Positions 21,009-32,200 of a stretch of 64,000 bases of DNA are shown here, piece by piece. Position 1 is the stretch's first letter. Every line of letters begins with the position of its first letter. The notes below the pieces were generated by a model, which made no database searches, was not told where the DNA came from, and saw nothing but the letters and a program-made list of their open reading frames with translations. The stretch spans positions 3,286,001 to 3,350,000 of the forward strand of contig MOWL01000067.1 in NCBI GenBank assembly GCA_002110485.1, given 5' to 3'. The DNA is from Emergomyces orientalis (Eukaryota; Ascomycota; Eurotiomycetes; Onygenales; Ajellomycetaceae). The position numbers and the translations under genes were made by a program.

Positions 21009-22799
21009 CACTACACTCCCATCACTCATCCCCCAAACGTTCGCAAGATATATAATATATCTCCAAAAAAAGGCGAAAAAATATACTTACAATCCTCTTC
21101 TTGTTCATCTCATGTACCTGGGACCAATGTCTTTTCTCTATTCAAACAATGTTTTGTTTGGCCCATGCCTCGTTCATCTCAGAAAGCTCCCGAGGTTGCT
21201 CAATTCTCACTTCAGTTGAATTTTCCAACCTTTCCCATCTTCTGTTTCCCGTATTCCATGTACCGGTGGGTGCACATCTGCACATTGTTTATATCTGTGT
21301 GTGTTTTTATTTATTCCTGTATTTCCTAGAAAGGGGGGACACGAATATTTCAGGAAAGGATATATTATCGTGATATTTATTGTTAGGTGTCTGGGTGGGC
21401 TGGCGTTAGGGAGAGGAAAGGGGGCGGGTAAACTGATATCATTTTTACTTTACCCTTTTTCCTTTCTTCTGTTCTCTTTTTTAAATTTTTTTAGCTATCT
21501 CCCCAAATACCTAAAGAAACAGAATCTAATCAACAAAGTAATTTTCCCCCCCCCCTCCCCAATTTTCATTTCTGTGCCTTTGCCTGTGCCAGGAAACTAA
21601 ACCAGATACATACCGTTTTTTAAGTGGAACTACCAGGTTGCAGCTAGGGAATCTCATTGTGGATGGGTTATGTCTTGGGAGCCCTGGAGAGCAATTATTA
21701 GCCGAAATTTAAAAGAATAAACGGGCATAATTATTCGTGTATATGTTGTATGGCGTTGCCTGGCATGGCATGCGACACATGTCTGTAGTTTTCGAACGAA
21801 AAATACCTGGGCAACTACTAGATAGAGTAGAGTGGAGTGAGAGTGGAAAAAGAGTCAGGTTGAGTCATAGCTGGCTGCAGTTACGGGGGTTGATTCATCG
21901 TTTTTCTCAATTCCTTTTGTTCTTTGCTTCGTCTCTGTCTTGTAGTCATTAAAGGCGTTTATGAGTCAGTAGCAAGGGGAGTTTAAGCTAGGTACAGTAC
22001 ATGTAGAATAGAGTAGAATAGAATATATGTATTTCAATGAGAGCAGTGAAGTATAGAAATAAGAGATATATATATAAATATCCCACCACCTTCTTCCTGA
22101 GCGGCCTATCTTACCAAACATTACGGCGATACCCGCCCATTTGACGCATATTATACGCTTCCCATACCGCCCCCATACCAATTGTTAACCTGAGCATTTT
22201 TCTGCTGATGTAACCAAGAGATTTCACTTCCCCCCTCCTGCAGAAAACTCATCCTCATCCTCATCTTCATCCTCTTGAGACTTTGAGCACGGAGGACCTT
22301 CAACGATAGACAATACCCGCACCCAGCATTAACGCGGAGCCCACAATCCGTTCCTTACGTCAGGTATCCGCTCGACCCGGAAGCGGGAAAACCAAGTCCA
22401 CCGTCGCCGCCGCACCCAAAAAGATTAATTTTGCTGGCCAGCTTTTGCCCCTCATTATCATCCATTACACACTCCCCTCACGTCACAGAAATCAAAAGCG
22501 GCGGAAATAAATCGAGGGCAAAAAGAATAAAATTAAAATAAAAAAATTTCCAGACCTTAATTCAACCACTCTTGACCAACAACGACAACAAGAAATACAT
22601 TATCCTCCGAACCACTCGCCCTTATACCCCTTGTCACAGCCGAACCCCGCCAAACTCGAAGACCTCTGCCCGCACACAGAATATATTATTTCCAAAAAAT
22701 ACATTATACCCAGTTCTTCTATCTACGCCTTTGGAGTAAAACATAGAAAACGCAGAAGCAAAGGCAAAAACAAATATCAAAGAATTACACAGTTAAATC
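21009..22799. other. Intergenic region upstream of TIF6
   Basis: 3' UTR of DUF3431 copy A, then the TIF6 promoter. The stretch 22340-22500 is GC-richer and holds ACGTCA-type motifs at about 22354 and 22488. No supportable gene. Confidence 0.6.
22488..22496. promoter_or_regulatory. CRE-like motif upstream of TIF6
   Basis: TCACGTCAC, containing TGACGT on the minus strand, about 310 bases upstream of the TIF6 start. It matches the core seen upstream of the membrane protein gene (12922). Motif-based inference only. Confidence 0.3.
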
Positions 22800-24487
22800 A
22801 TGGCGGTTCGCGCTCGATTTGAGAATTCGAATGAGTAAGTTTTTTCTTCTTTTTTCACCTTTTCCTTTGCGTTTCATTTACTTTCAAAAAAATCATCTTT
22901 GTCAAACAATTTGAAGTTTCTTTTTTTATTGGATTTCGATTCTTGCGTCTGTGGCCTTTGTTTCCCGATCGCACAGACATGGAAGATTTGTTTTACAATA
23001 ATGTTTTTAAAACGCTTCTATTCTTCCTTTTGACTAACATCTTCCCGTCGGGTAGGGTTGGTGTTTTCGCGACATTGACGAATTCATATGCATTGGTGGC
23101 GATTGGCTCGTCGGAGAACTTTTATAGGTACGGAACTTTTTTTCTTGACAGTTTTTCTTCTTGTTCTTTGTTCCTCGTCTTCTCGATTTTCAAAAATGCT
23201 TGGTTTTTTTGATGGATGGCCGTTCGGGAGCTACCGCGGAAGGTTGTGGGAACAATCAAGTTTTCTCCCATGAGGAATGATTGGGAAACGGATTGCGAAT
23301 TGGAAAATCAGATTGATTGGGAATATCCGTTATAAGCAATTTGATTCGAGACTTTCGAGCACGGAGGATCTCGCGATAGCGTATGTGGATGTGGTTATGA
23401 ATGTGGAGATGACAGTTCGATATTTACTAGGTGGTTCATCGTGTTGCTTTGTCGGGAATGAGATCCATTCGAGTTGATCCGATGCAAGAAAGAACGGGCA
23501 GACATTTGATAATGCCAATTTTGCGCGGTAGAATTGGAAATGCTAACTAACCTATTCCATCCTCTGCAAATAGTATTTTCGAAGCAGAGTTACAAGATGT
23601 CATCCCGATATGTCATGCTACCATCGCCGGAACAAGGATTGTTGGACGGTTAACAGCCGGGTAAGCCATAATATGCCTCACACTACCTTCTCTGTCTCTA
23701 TCTTCTCTAGCCTTTCTACCCACTACGATTCGAAAATTAGCTAACCATGACGCCCTCCATTTGTTGAACTCTCCCTGCAGAAATCGCAAAGGCCTTGTAG
23801 TCCCCACATCAACCACAGATCAAGAACTCCAACACCTACGCAACTCGCTCCCAGACGCCGTCAAGATACAACGGATAGAAGAGCGATTAACAGCCCTCGG
23901 AAACGTGATATGTTGCAATGACCATGTAGCCCTCGTCCATCCGGATCTAGAGCGGGAAACGGAAGAAATGTAAGCTTACCCCCCCCTGGCTCTTCTTTTC
24001 TCCCCACGCACACCCCCAAATCCTCACATTTTGAAAAATGAATGAATGAATGAATGAATTAATTAACTAAATAAATACACTAACTCTTCCCCCCCCCCCC
24101 AAAACCCACAGAATCGCCGACGTCCTCGGTGTCGAAGTCTTCCGCCAAACCATCGCCGACAACGTTCTAACAGGCTCCTACATGTCCCTCTCGAACCAAG
24201 GCGGCCTCGTACACCCAAAAACCTCCATCCAAGACCAAGACGAGCTCTCCTCGCTACTGCAAGTGCCGCTCGTCGCCGGTAGCGTGAACCGCGGCTCCCC
24301 CGTAGTCGGTGCCGGGATGGTCGTCAATGACTGGCTGGCCGTCACGGGCCTGGATACGACCGCGACGGAGCTGAGTGTTGTGGAGAGTGTGTTTAAGTTG
24401 GGAGAAGGGGCACCTGGTGCGGGGAAGAGTTCGTTGGGTGCGTTTGGGAATACACATAAGGAGAGTTTGGTGGAGAGTTTTTATTGA
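22800..24487 (+). CDS. TIF6: Eukaryotic translation initiation factor 6 (eIF6)
   Basis: eIF6 binds the 60S ribosomal subunit, prevents premature joining with 40S and is needed for 60S biogenesis in the nucleolus and cytoplasm. Five exons: 22800-22834, 23056-23127, 23574-23660, 23781-23969, 24112-24487, joining in frame to 252 residues (yeast Tif6 is 245). The characteristic string begins [21 protein letters not shown] and continues with [114 protein letters not shown], all part of the five-fold pentein propeller. The C-terminal tail (Ser/Gly-rich, ending KESLVESFY) is the known regulatory phosphorylated region. The first exon is only 35 bases, so the start rests on the strong N-terminal match and GTAAGT donor. 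Confidence 0.97.
24031..24100. repeat. TGAA repeat and C-run in the last TIF6 intron
   Basis: About five TGAA units at 24037-24059, then ten or more C residues at 24089-24100 just before the acceptor of the last exon. The C-run takes the place of the usual T-rich pyrimidine tract. Confidence 0.8.
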
Positions 24488-25824
24488 GGCGCTGTTTTCC
24501 CTTTTTTGTTTGGGTGGGGGATGATTATTGGTTCCTCCGGTTTTATTTGCTCTCTCTCTCTTTTTTTATTATTTTAAACTTGGATCGAGAGGTTTCGTAT
24601 CAAAGATTTGATAGATATGGAATTTGCATTTTTTTTCTTTTTTTTTTCTTTTTCTTTCAGAATTGTCTTTTTCCTGCCGTCGTGTGTTTCACTCATGGAC
24701 ATGCTTTGGGCTGCGGTTCTGTATTTTCTCTTCAAATTCAGTCTCATTCATAGCAAACTGCCCCTGATTGCTGCTGTTTCCGCGGCAAATTGGCAGCGAA
24801 GCACGCATGTATGCATTAAAACTTCCCACATACAAGTACATAACTGCATTTTTAAAACCACATAACGCTATACAATGGGCGCGCAAATGTCAAATATGAA
24901 AACTTCATTGCCACATGTCATTGATTGTTTTATTGTTTTTGAGTTTGAGTAGAACCTTAAAAGTATAACCTGGAAATTTTTCGGCTTTGTTTATCTTTTC
25001 CCACTTGATTCTATGTATTTTGGAAACGGAGTGGTTCTTCAATTTGCTTATTGATTAAATATTGGATTTTTTTTATTTTTTATTTTTTGCTTGCTTGCTC
25101 ATCTGTGAGTGTATGCACGCTATAGAATCTAACAGACTGCATGTGATGGTACAGTATGAAGCGGAAGCGAAAGGGAAAAGGAGAGGGTGGGGGAGGGGGT
25201 ATTAGAGGTTTGGGTAGGGCGATGTATGTATGTGATGCGAAGTGATGCGGGGTGGAAGATATGGAAAGAGAGTTCGAGGGTGGTAGGTGGATTCTATGCA
25301 TAGGTGGGTACGTATGTGCGCGTGTACATGAGGAAATGAATGATGGGGACAGTGATTTAGGCATGATATATCAAGGTAACACAGAACATATGGCTCGATT
25401 GAAGCAGCTTATTGGGCTGGTTGGTTCTAACGTCCTGGCATGGTATCCATATCCGTCGCTTGGGTGCTATTTTTTACTCCGTCGTTTCTATTCTCAAAGA
25501 GCCCTTCTTGACCTCCGGCTCTCATTGATTATTCCGTCGATGGAGAGTGTCTGACTGAAGAAACACCAATGGCACATGGAATTGGATGCTGGATACTGGA
25601 TGGGTCTCCTCGTCGGAAGGAGAGGACTTGAAATGACAGGAGAGTTGCGAGGTGAGACTTTGTCTGGATTCCATCGCTGCCTAGGCCAGATGTCTGATAT
25701 GTGGCGTGATTAATAGGGTAAAGATCCTGTGGTTGGAATCGGGCCACTGAAGTTGAACATACACCAATGGTTCATCCAGACAACGATATGGGATATAAAT
25801 TTACCCATCCAAACCTTCAACATG
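24488..25824. other. Convergent region between TIF6 and SET2
   Basis: 3' UTR space of both genes, with T-rich runs downstream of TIF6 and simple repeats. I see no gene in it. Confidence 0.6.
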
Positions 25825-28800
25825 TCAAGAAGCGCCGGGTTCAACGTCAACATCAAGAAGTTTGCGTTTCCCATCGTCAGATAACGAACGGAGACCAGAC
25901 ATTTGATATTCAGAAACACCATTTAGACCTTTACCCGGTGTTTCATCCCCATTACTTCGATCCGGCATTGCAACACCTGGCACCCTGCTCATGTCCATAT
26001 CCGCATCTTCATCCATACCGAATTCTATACCCTCTTTGCTATTCCCATCGCCAGCCTCACTCATGTCGTATGTATCCGCAGGTGGTGGAGGTGGCGGGGG
26101 AGGTGGAGGCGATTCCGATCTCTGTCGCTTGCCTGGAGAGGAGCAGCCACTATTATATCCATCGCCATCTTCAGGCTCATCCCGCTTGCGTTTAAGGTTT
26201 TCCCCAGCTGTATCTTCAGTTGCAGTCATTCCCGCATCCATGGGTGGCGGAGGAGGCGGAGGCGGAGTGGCCGATTTCGTCCTTTTTCGAGGTGAAGGGC
26301 CCCTAGAGTCGACATCGACTTCCACATCGACATCAAGGCTTCCAAGACCGTTTCGCTTCCGCTTGAGGCTATTTTCGTCGACGCTCATTGGTGATGATTT
26401 TTTATCCTCCATATTGTCCATGTCATCATCTGACATTTTTGTATCTTCGTCGACATCACTTTCATCTTCTCTCTTAATATCCTGCGCTTGCAGTGATTGC
26501 GACAACCCAGTTTTCTCGCCTTCCTCTTTCGGGCCACCCTCTGTGGAATTAGCTGCATCCCTCACCTTCTTTTCTGCTTTCTTCTTTTCGTATGCGCGCT
26601 GTTTCACAACCGCCTTGTCGAAATACTCCTTGCAGTACTTCTTGATCTGTTTTATTTGTTTGTCACTAATTTTTGTCGGGTCGTCCACACGCTTATTTTT
26701 GAAATCCGAGTTCACAAGCTTTTTCCCGACCTAAAATCATTAAGAAGGTCAGTAAACTGCAAAATACTTAGCTTGTTAACGGATTTAATCCATACCTCTT
26801 TCGCATACCGTTTCAGATCGTCTTTCGGTAGCTTGTGTTTAAATTTATCCATCACATATTTGACGTGGGGGAAGATCTGGAACCCAAAAGTTAGTCTAGC
26901 CACAGGGCAGCGGAGCCATGGACACAATAATGCACATACGGTATTCTCATAGAGTTTCTTTTGCTTTTCTTCACTGTATGATCGCCATTTCTCCTTATGT
27001 TCCTTTTTCTCTGGAGGTTTTGCATCCCTGGGTGTGGAGGTAGTACCGGGGGTCTCGGATCTTTCCTGGGTTTTCGGGGTGTGTTCTTTGGCGTTCATGA
27101 TACCATCGATAATATCCTGCAACGTCTTGTCCTTCGACTCGGGTTTTGGTGGTGGAGGTGGCTGCGGTGCGGGAGCTGTCGGTCTTTTCCATGTCGTGGC
27201 ACCTGAGGCGGAATAATAGTAGGTCTTCCCATTCGATTCCGCAGCGAACCAGCCTTGGGGTAGAGGGTTGGCAAACGGCGGTCGTCGAAACGGTCTCGGG
27301 CCATGGTATGAATTACGAGGACCCATGCCATTTCGAAGAGCAGCAGGGGCACGTGGAGCTTCGATCGAACGTGATCGGGATCGTGACCGAGATTTCGATT
27401 TAGTTGTGGGGTTTCCATCATGTCTAGATGACTCTCGTCGTTCGAAGCGATTGACCGTTGGTGTGCTATTCGTAGCTGTTGGGTCCCTCTTCATTCGAGG
27501 AATTCGATAGCCAATTTCCAGTGTAGACCAGACCTCGAGAAGAGACGCTGCTTTCTTTTCCACACGCTCATCACCACACTCAACAAGTGGCTTGACAGTG
27601 GACTCAATTTTTGAATCGACGATCTTATTCCTGGTAAGTCTCGGGAATTTATCTAGGATATCGAGAATTTGCAGGACGACATTAAAATCGTCTTTCCAGG
27701 CACTTAGCTGGGAATTGAGAATTTGGTATCCGTGCATCTTCACGACACGGTTTCGCACGCGCTCATCGCCGCAGCGTTGAATACGGCCAAGTAATTTAAC
27801 TGCGATCCATTTCTCTTTGCACTGCATAAGAGCGGCCATGACCTTGGTGACGCCATCTTCGCTCAATGACCTAGGTTGCACACTGTCAACATACTCTTCA
27901 TCATCTTCACCAGTCTTCTTCCTGCGCGGCCGTTTTGCGACAGCAGTATCCCAGCCATCCGGATCGTCGATACCAAGAGCCTCAATGGTGGCATTGGAGA
28001 GTTTCGTCGCACGTTCAGTTTGTGTTTTACCACCGATGAAGCCTGTACAATTTGGCTCTCCGCAGTAGCAAGGTTGCGGATCAGCTCCATAACGGTCGAC
28101 ATTGTAATTGAACACCAGTTCCTCACCAGCCTTGATGTGCCGCTCAGCAAAAATTCCCATTCGAAGCTTCTCGCCCACCACCCATTTGTCAACATAACAA
28201 TTAGGATTACACGAATGATTACAGAAGCGCCCGAGGTTGCCTTTCTTGGTGGCGTCAACGAACTCTCCCTTGCTGAGGGACATGAAATAGAAATGCTTGA
28301 TTCCTTCTTCGTCATAGCTGATCATGCGCTTCCGGAAGTGTGCCTCGTTGATGACTTCGCCAATGTACTCAAAGATGAACTGGTTAGGTCGTAAATCCGA
28401 CTCGGCACGCAGGCCATAGCCTTTTTTCTCGGTCTTGATGACGGTCACGTTGGCGTATTCTCGTCGTTGAAATCGCTGATTTTCGCATTCATCACCACAA
28501 CCACAATCTCCGACACATTCCATTTTTGTAGCTCGATTGATGCAATCTGAATCTTCTCCGCAGGCCCCATTTTTGCCAGCAACAGGATCTGGAAATTCTC
28601 ATCAGCATCACGAATGTGTATGGAGGTGGTGGTTGAGGGTAAGAGCAGATATATATGTAACCAACAGCCTTTGAAAACGATAAATGGCACGCTTATGCTA
28701 AGGCACTGGGGCGTAGGAACATAGGTTCCGTCTTTTTTGCCTCGTTCACATATAGTTGTTGGCAATAAAAAAATATACAAAAAAAGGAAATCGTTTCTTA

Positions 28801-29285
28801 CCCCACTCTTCTGTACAGTCGCATTCCATAGCATGTTCCGTATAACCCATATATTTACTCGCATATGTGCAGTCATCTATGAGTTGAAATGTGGATGTAG
28901 CTTCGGCAGTACTGTCTGGCAGATGGTTGAACAGTGGTGCTGGTCGAGGAACCACTTTCTGCGAAGCAGTCCGAGACAATTTAGGTGGATGGCCCGGTTC
29001 AAGTTTTACGGTTATGGAACCGGCCACTTTCTCTTCGGGTTGCTCATCTTCGTCTTTCTCGGTGGGAGAGCTGGCCTCGCTTTGAGATTTTGACTTCGAG
29101 AGACTTTTAGTGGGGCTAGGTTTTGCGAGACGAACCAAACCATTTGTATGATGATTCGCAGCATCTGACGCTGACATATTATCGACTGAGGAGCTGTCTG
29201 CTGAATTATCGCGTTTGATTTGCATGGCGGTCACTGCGTCGACTACCGCTTCCGCCTTGATGTCCTCATCATCACGGGGAGCCAT
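25825..29285 (-). CDS. SET2: Set2, histone H3 lysine-36 methyltransferase
   Basis: Set2 methylates H3K36 co-transcriptionally while bound to the phosphorylated RNA polymerase II tail. Exons: 29285-28802, 28588-26940, 26876-26796, 26730-25825; 1039 residues. An AWS Cys-cluster spans about 150-205, the SET domain about 209-330 with the SAM/catalytic NHSCNPN at 285-291, and post-[11 protein letters not shown] at 335-342. Then comes a TFIIS-N-like helical region at about 400-500, an Arg-Ser stretch, a WW domain at about 603-634 ([18 protein letters not shown]...TTWKRP), and the SRI domain at about 700-790 that binds polymerase II ([36 protein letters not shown]). The tail holds two similar Lys/Arg-then-poly-Pro modules. 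The start is the ATG 78 bases downstream of position 29363, giving [12 protein letters not shown]; no earlier in-frame start is needed. It faces TIF6 tail to tail. Very sure. Confidence 0.97.
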
Positions 29286-32200
29286 GATCGAAAATAGGAC
29301 GACCAGGGGCCAAAATAACCTAGGTCTACAGTATTTAAGTGTCGAATTGCGTTAGTAGCGAGTATTAAAAAATTATATGAATATCAAGGAGAAACTGTGA
29401 TCGATTGCTCCCTGGATGTTGAAGTTGCCGTCAAAGTTGGGGGTGGTAAAGAGCTGAGTTGGTTGCTGAGGCGGCCAAGGTGTTGTTTCGACGGATGATT
29501 GATTAATTGATTGATAACACCCTTTCTATGACCAGCCTGGTGAGGTGAAGGGATACTGGGCTACTGACATAAGACAGATCCAGCCGTTGCACCGTCTGGG
29601 CCGTTAGTTGATGGCAAAGACGTGGTGCAGTCCCGCGCTCCCAGTCGATGCGTGAAGAACAAGAAAGGTGAGTTGCGGGTGGAGAGTGTGGTGTGGTAGA
29701 AATCCAGGTGGTGCGTGGGTGGAGGCGGTCACGTTGGTGGCCCGTATTCTTAGCGTGATGGCGGGAATTTGGTGGGAAAATCAGACGCTTGAGAAGAACA
29801 ACCAGCGAATTTCCCCGAGCATCAAGCACAGTCCAGCAAGCGTTGAAGTTCAGGAAGAAACGTTTAGGCCATATAAGAAGGAGATATATATCTCTTTTCC
29901 GCTCCCTCGCAAAATAAAAAGGGGGATAAGGGGAACAGCAGAGGTGCTCGCGCATCGAACAGTCTCCTGGCGGCTGCGAAATAGACCAAATCCTATGCCC
30001 TCTGACAAAATTTTTGAATGCTTTGGTTCTCTTTTCTCGTTCTTTGTGAGTGAAGACTGCCTGTATATTTTGCTTCACGGCGGCAAGGAAGAATCACCAA
30101 CCACAGGCAGAGGACAAGATTCTGTTCTCATTGAGCTTGGCCTCAAGCGCTGATGATGGCGGGATGGAACAAAACCAAGCTGGTGGCGGTTAAGACAAAC
30201 CCGTGAATGCCATTATTAATCTATTGTGTTCTATCTGGCTTGGACCCCCACGGGATTCGGCAGTGATCGGAGAAATGGCAGGAAATGCAAAGCAAAAGAT
30301 GATGTGGTGGTCAAGAGATGAAGATGAAAATTATATGAACCAAATCCTTTCAGGTGAGCAGCGTGGGCGAAATATGCAGTGCGTGGAATTAGCAGTAGCC
30401 CCCCGAAAAAAATCTCAACAGCGCTCTTCCCACCGAAAATCTGGCTGGTTTGCCTCATCGCACTACAAAAGAAGTCTATTATGGCAATAAAACCCCAAGG
30501 ATTGTCCCTCAGCGTCACCGTACGCAAAGGCTGCCATTTTCATAGGTCAATAACAATTCACCGAAATTTCTTTCTTCCTTCTCGATTAGATGATTTTCAC
30601 TGCCAGTCTGGAGGATCTCTTCTCTAATCCATCATTATCGTTTGGAGCACCAAATCGGGATGCATTAGTCAAAATAGAGAATTTGATATTCTGTTATTTG
30701 CTTGGAAATCAGAGGTACCTAGTTAAGCCTTTCCCGGAATCTAATTCATCGTGTTCGTCAACCAACACCACTACCGCAAAGTGTGTTGTGCGATACTTCC
30801 TCCCCCTGGAATAATATCAGTGATGGGCCCTCTCATTCCTGGCAATTCGTGGCTGGGATTAAGAGTCATTGTCTAGCAGCAACCATTAATAACGATCTAA
30901 ACGGAACAAGCCAAGACATAAATGTCTACAGGAATGCAGACAGAAATCAGAAAAGATCCTAATAGGCCTAATATTCCGATCGACAAGGATACGCAAAGCG
31001 ACTGTTATTTCCTCGGTGTATCGACTGACGGAGTAACAAGTGTTTATGATTGTGGTGACCCCATGGCATGAAAGGTCAAGGTGAAAACTCCGCAGGCCCG
31101 GGCACGCACAAAAACCAAACATAAAAGCCTCCGATTTGGCGGGAGGCGATTACCATAACATGATATAACTACAAACGGCATCAAACTCAGTTCAGCATGA
31201 AAAGGTGACATGTATCTAGCCGCAATATTTGATTTGAGAGGCTAAAGAACCTCAATAAATAAAAATAAATGAAGGTTGCTGCCAGCACGAGGCATCCTAC
31301 TGCCTCAGAATTTGGGCATGGAGTTGACATCAGGATATTTGAGTAAATCACCAGTGTCAACGACGTGGCCGTGCGCCCCACCGCCAGAAAAAGATGGAGT
31401 CCTCGTGAGGTGTCACTGCAGTGTCAGTTAGAGAGAAATAAATATTTTCCGTCGTGGCTCCTGCCCAGGTAGTCAGCATCTTTGGAAATATATAAACTAT
31501 TTCTGGGACAGTAAAATGAATTTCATGCTCTGTGTTCTTTGAGAATCTCTTGGTACCTAGGTGCGCGCCATGGTGGAGAGTCTGGTGACGTCGGGGGTTG
31601 TGTACACCACTCCGAACCCCGCCATTGTCAGAATATGGAGATATTACTGTCGGTGCAACGACAAAAATGAATCAATCAAGGAAGGAATAGTTAGGAAAAT
31701 CAAATGTTTCAAGGGTGAATTTTCAACAAGAAAGTATATGGTGTTCCCTGTGAAGGTAGAAGCTGGCAGTTTCGATGTTTGGCTGACGGGTAACAAAAAG
31801 CTTCTTTGGCAGTATCGCTTCCTCTGTGTAACATTGCCCGTGAATAGGCGTGTGAAATGGCTGCGAATTGCTCATTTTTCCAATTAATTTGCTGGAGCTC
31901 CGGCTGCACCGTTCCCCAAAACTTGAAAATTACGAACGGGCTTGGAGCCGGAAGGCCGACGCTGGGAGTATCCGTGTTGACTGGCTGCGGGAGAAGCCCG
32001 CGATCGACCTTGCTAAGAAGCTAATGGCATGGGATAACTGGATTGCAGAGCATGACAAAAGAGCCATCGTGGAGGGAGGCACAGACAGGGCTTTTTCCTG
32101 AAGAAGATGTTCTGAATCCTCAGAGGTCGAGCTCCGTGATGGGCGCAGGGAGCTCACGTTGGCGCTGGCTTGGTGAATCATGTTTGTCTGGATGGCAAGC

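Noticed and set aside
25991..26734. 247-codon plus-strand frame
   Set aside because: Antisense shadow of the Set2 tail; the Gly and Ser runs are reverse reads of its Pro and Asp codons.
29668..30153. 161-codon plus-strand frame upstream of SET2
   Set aside because: Overlaps an open antisense frame (29503-30078) and shows no domain; probably chance in promoter DNA.
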